Of a DNA stretch of 64,000 bases, positions 32,101 to 40,210 are shown piece after piece. The notes under the pieces were generated by a model that saw nothing but the letters and a program-made list of their open reading frames with translations, made no database searches and was not told the DNA's origin. Each line of letters starts with the position of its first letter. Within the stretch, counting starts at the first letter, position 1. This DNA is from Arthonia radiata (Eukaryota > Ascomycota > Arthoniomycetes > Arthoniales > Arthoniaceae), in the NCBI GenBank assembly GCA_002989075.1, contig PSQN01000012.1:2182480-2246479 (forward strand), in the 5' to 3' direction. The position numbers were made by a program, and so were the translations under genes.

Positions 32101-33296
32101 GGAGGAGTGCGCGTGGCTTCAACGGTATCTACAATCTTTTGGAGAACTGCGGATGACTCGCGACTGGATTTATTGATGAGTCCAGACAGCGACAAGAGCA
32201 GCTGCTCGTTCCCATCTTTGGTAGCCATCTCGCGAATAATCTTCTCCAGCATTGCGACGCCGGATGCGCTGTCCATGATACCGAAGGGGGTCGGGCTTGG
32301 TGCTCTTGTTGATCCGGCGTTGGATTCATCATTCAGTGTCGGAATACGGGAAGTAGATGCCGCCTTGTGCATTGGTGGCGTGTACAGCGACCGATATTCG
32401 TGGATGTGTTGTGGAAGGCTTAGAGCGCTTGCTGGACGCGTTATCTCTTGCTTGGGTGGAGGCATTAGAAGTCCTTGCTCAGAGCCCTTGCGAACAGTGA
32501 CCAGCTCTTTGAGAGATTTTTTGATGTCCTCGTCTCTTGAACTGGTGGCTTTTTTGAGCGCCATAAGATCGGTTGCGTTATCGCGGCTGCGTTTGCTGAG
32601 CGCGGCCATTTCCTTCTGAAGCGCGTTCGCGATAGCCGTCAGATCTTTCATTTGCGTATGAATGCGCTCGAAATCCTGCGCGGACTGGGGTGTCGTGCCG
32701 TTCGTCATGGCGCCCAGCGGTTTGTCTTCATCTGGCACCGGCATGTTCTTGAGGGCAAGCATCGTCGCTGACGGCGGCGTGTTTTCTCGGACTAGGGGCC
32801 TGGGCAGTGGACGCGGCTTTCGTTCCTTCTCTTCTCGAGGCTCCACTGTTGGAGTTGGTGATCCAGAACGAAAGTGGTCTGGTGTAGCTACCTGCACTTC
32901 TCTTGACGTATTCGGGGTTGACGGGCGTGAGTCTGCTTTCTCTGTTGCGACCCCTGTGTGGCTCTTAAAGTCTCGTGCAGGTCCATTTTGCAGAGACTGT
33001 AGACGCTTATGCGCGGCAGACCGAGTGGGTGATCGGTCCTGTGTACGTTCTGGGGCCGGATTGATCGTGTATGGACTTGGCAAATTCTCGCGCGCTCGCT
33101 CGACAAGTGCCTGAGCTGCAGAAGCGATGGCAGCTGACGTGTTAGGTTTCGTTGGCGAGGATTGTGGGGTGTTTGTGCTGGGGTTCAAGGGTAGAGGAGG
33201 AGGCGCCCTTTCAGGATCTGAGCTGTCCCACCTACGTCGGCCATTAGTGGGTTTGCGCCTGTGTCGTATGATGCTTTCGCGTGCGAGCGCAAACAT
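26193..33296 (-). CDS. Giant repeat/coiled-coil protein, 2367 aa
   Basis: A single uninterrupted exon of 7.1 kb. The N-terminal 450 residues are Pro/Ser/Arg-rich and disordered, starting M-F-A-L-A-R-E-S-I-I-R-H-R-R-K. Between roughly residues 510 and 1190 (about 29.74-31.76 kb) lie more than 20 copies of a helical repeat with core D-E-V-L-x-A-V-R-E-G-L-E-x-L/F, spaced about 25-45 residues apart. Residues up to about 2000 continue as coiled coil, including L-N-E-K-E-R-I-D-G-E-I-A-V-L-K. The tail is Ser/Thr-rich and then acidic (E-E-E-A-E-E-E-Q-E-E-D). No motor, membrane or catalytic domain is seen. It looks like a scaffold or tether. Leashin-type septal proteins have this general build, but I cannot claim that identity. 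Confidence 0.85.
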   Translation of the reverse strand: MFALARESIIRHRRKPTNGRRRWDSSDPERAPPPLPLNPSTNTPQSSPTKPNTSAAIASAAQALVERARENLPSPYTINPAPERTQDRSPTRSAAHKRLQSLQNGPARDFKSHTGVATEKADSRPSTPNTSREVQVATPDHFRSGSPTPTVEPREEKERKPRPLPRPLVRENTPPSATMLALKNMPVPDEDKPLGAMTNGTTPQSAQDFERIHTQMKDLTAIANALQKEMAALSKRSRDNATDLMALKKATSSRDEDIKKSLKELVTVRKGSEQGLLMPPPKQEITRPASALSLPQHIHEYRSLYTPPMHKAASTSRIPTLNDESNAGSTRAPSPTPFGIMDSASGVAMLEKIIREMATKDGNEQLLLSLSGLINKSSRESSAVLQKIVDTVEATRTPPTSSALVKHRGNRRRSSGVSEVTRMDDTSEHAVTRHTHPAQSVTAPPQPQSAVVNDELLGLLKKIKDSVSQSGGMTGEVKSLIRELRGEVLGMGRELGRKVEELEMPQALPSIEEGALTRDEVAQVVQEGLAELKDSMDSVIQTRRRESMGSMMSKNTVDNNEIYAVVKHALSEQQVQLHNPNAGEEPMDRESILTAVREAFETYKPEIELQQFGLERDEILQCLREGLEDYQSSKGQLEQPSVSRDEVMQAVQDAMQDFTPPEPPNEAAEIKQEVMAAVRECLEDFKPQIAESDTRAVEAHRDDVLDAVREGIGAIRREEARQIEISPDDLLQAVQTGLQSMDNPFGAYGSQVLNSLHEIVGGMRVEFKQYSEANGRDTEQVLDALKDGLESLRAEIETYVDRAQDVTGKDEIIETLRTELDALRSSVDSLASQSKEFESTGNQSDLANWMKAEFENLHEIIASTGRPEESPEGKQQLIEAIDSGFSELKSDLGSREMDDSGEDKLEALKEEFEQLKEVILSGSASHKDEILENLQESFGNLHARIAGGDVPGSASEDVLNAVREEVASLRDSMQAPVLHSGDREQPSDDTINAIKESMESIRVQLAADQNESSAETLGAVKEELENLREAINGSLMLGNPGMDHGAITEAVRSGLADANFANNRDVQAEGGASTLGEVREEIEQLRQSIDSALIQGGGSTSNEEVLETIRSGLDELKSALGSQVAFPAQSHGNNNEAIETLQESLNNLRSDVSRLSDKPVDMTVSYEILDTLKDGLSNVRADIDYLKSGQSDREMVLAESGEEKDSAKVNMAEAPSRSDIERLEVMLAQLQIKIEALDQNLGTQPHAESNPDLTVKADLLGIETTLSDLRSGIAELAAREPPEAHAPSNGITKEDVDALETIMHNMKARIDDHVVPGIDNIITKENLDNVEALARMTHEAVEAMSCRLGDEHSPKQDIEALALLVHDTSSAVNHIKEKLESPEHEEKLKDDMNTIRDVCDDIKLKLDEVPSGMPSKDDLEELSEMLAELRDSQQALKEKYEGDIGITAKAFDDRKDEASKIMDSIEDLRESIEETRDHLKSRIKRGNEDVRVLDEILQGIEEKIDEIPSSVPNVDDLREAVQSELTKATEAIESVRNDHESRCATILEKSEEHKGAIIAEMLSKLDLCFNDIKSRQEEQQQVIGEATLTMTEKQKEQDEMVSSSKAMAEELKVTIDTLGASVSGIDPALKEATEKWSDDAKTVFGRVDEMASKIEDSSVDNRTDHQLTRDDVAKTMAAIGSVQDVVSANHPQVMEALNHLKLAIESKFEHFKSSNTETEKISDGIKAHFDEGLRRLPVPQIEAPKAETVTTVDDKVHSKLDEILTKGMSSKYDDEPVHNKLDELLGHASKSSEATGQLSRFDDLQQQLTTTASEVSAFVAFQTKMISAEHENKEKEADQAALDLSNSLNEKERIDGEIAVLKDTKSSLSSEVASYKAEFEELKGEHQDLQKQKLHLSADVSSLETALRLRREELTMMDARADALERRIIEGVMDHSRALLLAKQPRSRAGPESMNLKRVGSNASHATTTTQASQCTTTPSIVNAATDMALKARKGKPAVALPSATNSPRSDRRIASLSQINNNVPAGGRQLAAASNRNISTGLGAGLKRSQSVRTQKTRKLSWQPGSGSLQNIDDDKENESASEEDRSPTPTPGERDDAASLSRATSISYAPTSTEANVSRQPSMSKPRPSETGTALSRATSATSRPRTNTGTSTTSRRPSATNSTTSRQPSATHSNASSSRRDSFSTVVTSDPSHNSAQTPSEYSYAGTDASSYFSGSGQSATDMDTGSTVTASTDRRRSVGETMYSNLGSEVGGGDSGSDDEERIDSEVGTNMVPPDIESTLSHDQTEEEAEEEQEEDDEFEDMAAPLHLVTKGGPQRAPGPEGYDSGLGSDLPTAALSQGTSSFMDYFGEQDGGAGGGLEVVDE
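29740..31760 (-). repeat. Array of degenerate helical repeats inside the giant gene
   Basis: Approximate bounds. Cores include D-E-I-L-Q-C-L-R-E-G-L-E-D-Y, D-E-V-M-Q-A-V-Q-D-A-M-Q-D-F, D-D-V-L-D-A-V-R-E-G-I, E-Q-V-L-D-A-L-K-D-G-L-E-S-L, E-D-V-L-N-A-V-R-E-E-V-A-S-L and E-E-V-L-E-T-I-R-S-G-L-D-E-L. The repeats vary in sequence and linker length, which points to old protein-level repeats, not recent DNA duplication. Confidence 0.75.
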
Positions 33297-33647
33297 TGAA
33301 GGTGTCTTGCAAAGAATCTTGACCTCGGATCGCGCACAGCTAGAATTTACTTACATTGGGACATGAGCTTTACCATTTTCTGACGAGGAATGCTGGTGCT
33401 TGGACGAACGCTCCACCGGCGACTCGCGACCAATTGACGCAGGCATTTCGAGGAATGCACCGACGCGTGGGTAGTATTTCAAGTCGCGTGCATTGTGATA
33501 TATTCGGTCCAACAATCTTTTCTCAAGACACAATTGCTGGGTTGAAGCCGTGGAAAGCAGCAAGGTAGAACTAATACTAGTGCTATCGCGAGGTCTTACG
33601 TCGCGCTTTGCTGTATTGATGTTTAACCACTGGTTGCTGTGGCGACC

Positions 33648-33662
33648 TAAGGGTTAGGGTAG
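33648..33662 (+). repeat. Telomere-like TTAGGG pair
   Basis: TAAGGGTTAGGGTAG. Two imperfect TTAGGG units, in the leader of the giant gene. Could be a Tbf1-like site; too short to be an interstitial telomere. Confidence 0.35.
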
Positions 33663-33780
33663 CCACTGAATAATCTATCCACAAATTGTCAGCAAGCAAG
33701 GAAATCCCCGCGCAAAATACCAGCGCTCTCCACTGCGTAAATCGAATGTGTGTTATTTATAATTCTACATTTGCCGGTAT

Positions 33781-33792
33781 CTACCTAGGTAG
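33781..33792. repeat. 12-bp perfect palindrome CTACCTAGGTAG
   Basis: The 12 bases equal their own reverse complement. CTACCTAG recurs 28 bp later in part (GCTACCTAGCG). May be a dimer-binding site; no factor assigned. Confidence 0.45.
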
Positions 33793-33846
33793 GCTTTTCC
33801 GTCGAACACCTACTGATGCTACCTAGCGTTGGTACCCACTTCGTGA

Positions 33847-36283
33847 TCATACACGTCGCAAGAAGTAGATGTAGGCGAACTTCTTCATCTCTTCCACATC
33901 GCTCGCTTGTGCTACTTTTTCATCGTTAAACAGCACCCAGTCTGTCTGTTTCGCGTCCGGTATATGTTTTCGGATGAACGCCACGTAGTGGCCGGCGTGG
34001 ATACTGGAGCCTTTGTGGCAGACGATGCTCTGCAGTTGGAATTTCGCGTTCGCCTCATTATGGCCGGCTGGCTTCTTCTCAGCTACCGCGCCATCTGCTT
34101 GAGCATCCCCTTTGCTTCCACCCTCGTCAAAGTCGCCCTGGGCGTCGGGATGATTAAACAGCCAGTCCACCGCTCTCTCAGGGTCGCCACCGGTTGCTTT
34201 CAGAGCCTGTCTTGCCTGCGGTGGGCTGAAGCCCATCGCACCGAGCTGCTCGACCGCGACTGGGTCGACTGTTCCCCCTCCGCCTCCTTGTGGAGCGGAG
34301 TCATCAGCCATAGGTACGTCGATGTCGGGATCTTCCATGTGCTCAAACAGCCAATTGCTGGCGGCTTCCGCGTCCCCATTCCCAGTGGCTTTCAGGGCCT
34401 TTTCACATCTCACGCGTGGGAAGCCCATTGCTTCAAGCATTGACAGCGCCGCTTCATTAGGCACGAATTTATTGCTCGCAGCCGCACCGCTAACTTCTGC
34501 GTCCTCTGGCAAAGGCTCCTCGCCAGATTGTAGGCCTGAGCTCTTGTAGCGATGGAACTCAATGGCATCGTCGCCCACAATGACTGGTACGTCCATCTTC
34601 GTGGGAAGCCAGTTGACGAGATCGAAGCGCCGACAATTGACGGCAAGCACATCCGGAAACGTCTTGAACGCTTGGCGCTTGGTGAACCCATCCTTGCTTC
34701 CACACGCTGGGCACGTCAACTCGACAGCCTCGGAACCAGTGAAGATGTCCAAGCACTCCTTGAAGGTGATTGGCTCGAACTCTTCCTTGCCTTCAGCATC
34801 TCCGTCAGCCATTTTGGCGACTCGTCGAATGGGTACTGGCACTGTGATGTTCTCGGACTCATCTTCGCGATAGCGCACTTTCTTGCAATTGATGCACTGC
34901 AATCGCTGTTCCATGACGAACTTAAAGGCACTGACGGGATTATCGGAGGATGAGGGACTTTGTGAGCGAGAGATAAGCTGTAGCAAATGCAGAAGGAGCT
35001 CAAATGCGTCTTGCTGGCGCATTGTCGAGAACTCTGGATGACCGCGGCCGATGAGGTGCTTCAGCATAGCAGGGGCTAAGCCTTTCTGATGGGGTACTTC
35101 CGGCGTCTCAGGTGTCGCTCGGACATCCGTGTCCGGATGTGAGTAACGGCCTGATAATAGACCATCAGCCAGCTTACGCAATTGCGTCTCCAAATCCTCC
35201 GCGGGCTGCTGAGCATCAGGAGGTGGGTCATTGGGGTGGTAGTAGCGATTTGCGAACTCCGGCATGTCGAATAAGCATTGCAGAACGCTGGCGAGGTAAC
35301 AGCTGTTGCCCAGGTTCTTCAAGCCGGTGAATCCGTCGCCAAATAGTGGCCTCATTTCCTTGCCGTCTTGTGACATGGAGAACTCCCAGCGCAGATTCTG
35401 TTCAACCTGCATCTCGGTCAAGCTCTTCTCGGTCTTCTGGCGGTCTGCGATATTAATGCCAAAATTGGCAAGATGAGCCGGAAGCTCTGGGTCTATTCTC
35501 TCGTCGTTGCAGGTGTAGCAGTAAATGTCTGCTGTGCCGTCTGCTGTGAGTGATCCGAGCTTGACGGCAAATGGGTGGCCGGTCTCGCTGGAGTGCGCTA
35601 GTGCGTGACTGTGGCCTCCCACCCCACCATATTGCGCACGCCCACAGCCCAGTGCACCGCAGGTCAAACATAGCCAAAAGTTCTCTTTGAGATCACACAT
35701 GACGCACTGACCGAGGTTCTGGGAGGGAATCTCCCGGGGTGCATCCTGCTGTAAGCACAGCGTGTGCTCGCAGGCAGTGATCTCTTGTTCCCAAGCCTTT
35801 ACCTCTTCTTGTCGAGCGAACGTGTTGGCCTTCATGACTCCATCCACCACATCTGGAAGCTTGCCACTACTTTTGTCGACATCTTGAACTTTGCATTGGA
35901 AACAGTCCACTCTCGTAGAGGTGTCATAGCGGTCTTCCTCTGTTTCAGCAGCAATGGCCAGCTTGGTCATCTTCTGTGGTGGCTCTTCCTTGCTGACATG
36001 TTTGCGCTTGCGCTTGATGTTGAGCACCAGAGGATGCTTTGTAGACTGATAATGGTGCAAAGCGTGATTACGCTCGCCAACGCAGCCACCATTGAAGCAG
36101 TGAAGACAGACGTCCAAGCCTTCCGGATTGTCGATGCTATCGAAGCATTGCGTGCAGTCTTCGCGGTAGACGGACTGCGATGCATTTGGTGGCTTCAGGC
36201 CTGAACGATAGCATTAGCTGAGAAAAACTGTGTGAGTCTTATCAGGGAGTCTTACCCGCATCGTTGACATGTTCACAGGCCAT
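33847..36283 (-). CDS. UBP14: Ubiquitin C-terminal hydrolase of the UBP14/USP5 type, 793 aa
   Basis: Exons complement 36256..36283 and 33847..36200, intron 55 bp (GTAAGA). Exon 1 encodes M-A-C-E-H-V-N-D-A-G; the junction gives G-L-K-P-P-N-A-S. A variant ZnF-UBP comes first, then the canonical one (C-V-M-C-D, W-L-C-L-T-C-G, G-C-G-R, H-S-H-A-L-A-H). The catalytic Cys is in G-L-K-N-L-G-N-S-C-Y near residue 307 and the His in H-A-G-H-Y-V-A-F near 745. Two UBA domains sit inside the catalytic domain near 590 and 652 (M-L-E-A-M-G-F-P and Q-L-G-A-M-G-F-S). This enzyme takes apart unanchored ubiquitin chains. Domain order and catalytic residues are complete. Confidence 0.96.
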
Positions 36284-36870
36284 AGCGACGTACTAGGGTC
36301 TTTCTGAGACGATGCAGCTGAGCAGTGCAACTACCAGTGAGAGGCGAAGGGTAATGGGGCGTCATTCCGGGCGCTAGGCGGGACTTGCCGGCTAAGCTTT
36401 TGTGCTTTGGCCCCAGAACCCCCCTCATCGCAGGGCTGAAAGGGGCATCCTTTTGCTTATCCTCGGGCGCTCACCAAGGAGAAGTTCCTCTAAACAGGAT
36501 CCGATACTACTCCCCTTCAAGTCTCACATTATTTGTCGATGGCTTTAAAGCTAACACAAACATTGCAAGGTATGGCGTGCTCCATCCTGACTTTGGCCCA
36601 TCCTGCACGCCTGCAACATCACCTTTCATTCAGCGCCGGAGATTGGACCATTCCCAACTCAATCTACTTCGCTCAAGAAATCGTTCCAACGGCTATGACC
36701 ACGAGCATTAGCTCTTTCGAAGGTATAATAGAACCGCTGTAGTCGAATCCATGTGTTTACCATTCCTCATCTTGTTTCGTCTCAACTGTCCAAAAGATAT
36801 ACCCAAGCTTCGTGAGGGAGATCCACATCCGACCTATGTGTTGAGACTCTCTCACCTACTCCCATCGAAC
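36284..36870. promoter_or_regulatory. Divergent promoter region, UBP14 and acetate-transporter gene
   Basis: 587 bp between divergent starts. Mildly pyrimidine-rich towards the plus-strand gene. Short frames only. No specific binding site assigned. Confidence 0.45.
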
Positions 36871-38102
36871 ATGTCCCATCATCATGCCAACCGCATTGAG
36901 CAGCTCGAGGGTTTGCGTAATGTAAGGACAGCAGAGGACTTCTACGAGAAACTCGCTGCTGGCAAGGTAGCCAGTACATCCTCCTCCCCTGGCGCTCCTG
37001 TCCTGCATTACATCCCGGTCCCGATCACTCTCAAGGCTCAGCTGAGCAGCCCCGTAAGTTTTCGACCCGAGCACGCCCATAGCTATAGTGCCTAGAAAAG
37101 GATAGACGGCGCTCGCTATTGGTGCTTTTGCAACAACCTTGACTACCCTTTCATTTGCACTTATGGGTTGGAGAGGTCTGAGTGTCACAAATGCATTCAT
37201 AGGTGAGTCAGGCACCTGAGCGTCTGCACAGATACCAGTGTATGTGACCGTAAGCTTACAATAATTTGAGCCCAGGCAACTTCTTCGGCGTCGCTGGTGT
37301 GTAATGGCCGGAACGAGCAAGCTGCAGCCTCCTGATAATGGTGAACAGGCATCGGCATGGTCATCACCGCTCAATGGGAGCTCGTCTTAGGAAACAACTA
37401 CGCCTATACCGTGCTATCAGCATTTGGTCTGTTCTATGCCGGATTTGGCTTCATCGTTACCCCGTTGTTTGGTGTTGCAGAGGCATATGGTGGTACCGAT
37501 AGCATGGAGTACAATAACGCTCTCGGCTTCTTCGTATTGAGTAGGTAGGCGAGAATGTGTTCTCGATCAAGTAATTGCTGACGATTGATAGTGTGGGCGG
37601 TATTTAAGTGAGCGTGTTCATCGGCGCAGCATACTCGGCCAAGTCCTAACCTAGAAACAGCGTCTTCTTCCTCATAGGTTCTTTGCTTCTCAATATCGTC
37701 TACATCGGTATCTTCTTCACAGTGCAAATGGCGTTCACGCTGGTCGCCACAAGCTATTTCTTAATAGCGGATGGCAAGGCCGCAACTGCGAAGGCCGTGA
37801 GCACAGCTGGAGGTGCCTTTGCTTTCGCTTCCGGCATGCTTGGGTACTACACCGTTGCTAACCTTATGTGCCAGGAGGCGATGAGATTCAGCTTTCCTAT
37901 GGGGTAAGTCGCAACGCGTCCACATACTCGAGTCTATGATTTTCAGCAGCCAAGTTGGGAATCTATGCATTGGCGTCGTATAATTTAGGACGTTTCTGAG
38001 CAGGAAGCCACCGCGGTGATCGCTGAACAGAAGCTTTCATGCTAACGTAATGTCTGCAGAGACACCAGTCGCTTCTTCAAGAAGAATGCGCAGGCAGCAT
38101 GA
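36871..38102 (+). CDS. GPR1/FUN34/YaaH-family acetate transporter-like protein, 264 aa
   Basis: Seven exons: 36871..37053, 37106..37202, 37276..37296, 37349..37540, 37592..37607, 37661..37903, 38060..38102. All introns are GT-AG and phases close. Exons 3 and 5 are microexons of 21 and 16 bp. The product has a hydrophilic N-terminus and six hydrophobic segments, including A-I-G-A-F-A-T-T-L-T-T-L-S-F-A-L, Y-T-V-L-S-A-F-G-L-F-Y-A-G-F-G-F and F-A-F-A-S-G-M-L-G-Y-Y-T-V-A. S-S-P-T-A-L-A-I-G sits where the family signature N-P-A-P-L-G-L is expected, so that motif is degenerate. Relatives (yeast Ady2, Aspergillus AcpA) move acetate or ammonium. The family is well supported; the substrate is not. Confidence 0.88.
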
Positions 38103-38282
38103 TGGTGGCTGATCAGGTGTTGGAGTGTTCTCTGCAGGATCAACAAGGGCGAGCAGGCGTCTTGGCACCATTAATTTATCCGTTTATCGCGTCATACGCG
38201 GCTTCAAACTTTGAAATCATCAAATGATTAATTTCATCGCTCAAATCTCTCTTCCAGCCTTGACTGTGCGTTGACAGTCGTT

Positions 38283-39170
38283 ATGGCCACTTCGATTGCT
38301 CGCGCAGCTCCCAGAGCTTTCAGACACGCTCTGCGCCCTGCAGTTCGCCCTCAACGAGCATGCTTCAAGCCAGTAGCAAGACCAGCTGCGCAGTCTTTCC
38401 GCCGATGCTTTGCGGCACCTGCTCACGATCAGCCACACATAAGGCTGGGCACTGAGGGTGAGCCGGTCCAGTTTTCAGCATCATATCCCAACTGACGAAT
38501 ATACATAGCCCCCAATTTCCAGGCCAAGACGACGCACGGCGACATTGACTTCCACGAGTATATCGATAACAGCTGGACGATCTTATTTTCACACCCCGCC
38601 GACTTCACCCCCGTATGCACCACCGAGCTAGGTGCGTTCGCAAAAATGAGGGGCGAGTTTGACAAGCGTGGCGTCAAGATGATTGGGCTAAGTGCCAATG
38701 ACACTAGCTCCCACGAGCGCTGGGTGAAGGACATCAACGAGATTTCCCAGACAGACCTGCGATTCCCAATCATTGCAGACCCGGAGCGCAAAGTTGCATA
38801 CTTGTATGATATGCTGGATGCGCAAGATCTGACAAACATCGATCAGAAGGGTATCGCCTTCACGATTCGGTCCGTCTTCATCATCGACCCCGCGAAGAAG
38901 ATCCGCTTGACGATGATGTACCCGGCAAGCTGCGGAAGAAATACCACGGAAGTGGTGCGTGTTATTGACGCACTGCAGACAGGCGATGCCAAGGGGGTGA
39001 CCACCCCAATCGACTGGCAAGTGGGGGATGATGTGATCATTCCGCCGTCAGTCTCCACAGAGGATGCGCGCAAGAAGTTCAACAATGTACGGGAGGTGAA
39101 GCCATACTTGCGGTTCTCGCATCTGTCGGAAAAGTCGGACAAGCCGGACAAGTCCATCGGCGTGAGCTAG
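38283..39170 (+). CDS. PRX1: Mitochondrial 1-Cys peroxiredoxin (Prx6 type), 278 aa
   Basis: Exons 38283..38457 and 38509..39170, intron 51 bp (GTGAGC/TAG). Residues 1-45 are Arg/Ala-rich without acidic residues (A-R-A-A-P-R-A-F-R-H-A-L-R), a good mitochondrial presequence. The peroxidatic Cys is in H-P-A-D-F-T-P-V-C-T-T-E-L near residue 94. The C-terminal extension typical of Prx6 members (G-V-T-T-P-I-D-W and V-K-P-Y-L-R) is present and no resolving Cys is evident at the 2-Cys position. It reduces hydrogen peroxide and organic peroxides in the mitochondrion. It lies 180 bp after the acetate-transporter gene on the same strand. Confidence 0.93.
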
Positions 39171-39241
39171 AAGTGTATGAATGGAATCGAAGCGTCTCAT
39201 AATGACAGAAGTTGGTCGCGCATTTCATACCGTTCATGTTG

Positions 39242-39729
39242 TCACTCCTGCACGTACAGATATCGCAGTCGATCTAGCACTACGGGTTTGCTTGTCTCTT
39301 GTATTTCACCGGCGAGAAACACCTCGTCGAGAATGGCGTAGACTTTGTAGAAGTTGAAGACCAGGTCCAGCTCGCAAACGTTGCCGAAGAACGTGTCCAA
39401 GACCTCGACGAAGAGGTGGATAGCTTCCAAGTATGCCAGCTCGTTGTCATTGGCGTCTACGCAGACGCAGAAAAAGAGGCCTGCATAGCGTCGATAGACC
39501 ACGCGATTGGTGCGGAACTCGACAAAATTCGATTGATGCTTTTGGTCTCGAGGAGCAACAAGTCGATGGACCTCGCCCTTCAGCTTGACCTTCTCTTCGT
39601 CACTGTATGGAGCGTACCATTTTGCAAGCCGCGTCTTTCCCCTGCCGTCGTTGTGTCAGCCTGACTAGGTATTGAAATGATGCGTGCGACTAACTGTCTG
39701 TTCTGTACCAAGATGAATGATAACACCAT
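39242..39729 (-). CDS. APS2: AP-2 clathrin adaptor sigma subunit, 144 aa
   Basis: Exons complement 39695..39729 and 39242..39641, intron 53 bp (donor GTTAGT). Exon 1 gives [12 protein letters not shown], and exon 2 continues [12 protein letters not shown]. Later blocks are [16 protein letters not shown] and [24 protein letters not shown] and A-G-E-I-Q-E-T-S-K favour AP-2 sigma over AP-1 sigma. Human AP2S1 is 142 aa. The subunit forms part of the AP-2 core at the plasma membrane and helps bind dileucine cargo. It converges on the peroxiredoxin gene with only 71 bp between the stops. Confidence 0.94.
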
Positions 39730-40210
39730 AGCAGCGTTTGCAGGGATTTCGCAGCAGGTCGCCGACAGGTGACAGTGATCGCAGGTGCTGTGGGGATACG
39801 TCAACAGATTGACATGAATCGGGCCACTCGACTACATACGTGTTCGCGCTGCGCAGTACCTGCGACAACTGCGTCTCGCTCGATGAACTGCGGCCGGTTC
39901 AGAAAGGGGAGCTTTCTTGGCGCCAAGAATTCAGAAAGTGCCGCAGAAAAGGAATGGCATGCAGTCGCCAAAATTTTGACGATGAGTAACTTCTTCGCCA
40001 TCAACATTTCAGAGTCATCGCACTGTTAGACTGCATCGCCCTTCCATCTGCGTGACTCCAGCCGCATTGTCCACGCCCAAACTCGAAGACTGCGAGCGCA
40101 TACCGGCATTGCAGACACCTCACTCCGCTGGATTGCGCTGACCTCTGTGCAATATTGAAACACCAGCAAACGCAGTGCTCGAGACAGCATATACGTAGAC
40201 GACTTTGAGA
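39730..40210. promoter_or_regulatory. Divergent promoter region, AP-2 sigma and eIF2 gamma
   Basis: 481 bp between divergent starts of two housekeeping genes. Overlapping short frames are present but unsupported. Confidence 0.45.

Larger units (their letters stand above)
33297..33846. promoter_or_regulatory. Promoter region of the giant gene
   Basis: 550 bp between UBP14's stop and the giant gene's start, both on the minus strand. It holds a two-unit telomere-like motif (TAAGGGTTAGGGTAG, 33648-33662) and a perfect 12-bp palindrome CTACCTAGGTAG (33781-33792). No gene seen. Confidence 0.5.

Noticed and set aside
26193-33296. Naming the giant protein as leashin
   Set aside because: Only general build agrees; I see no motif specific enough.
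33648-33662. Interstitial telomere
   Set aside because: Only two imperfect units; kept only as a short element.
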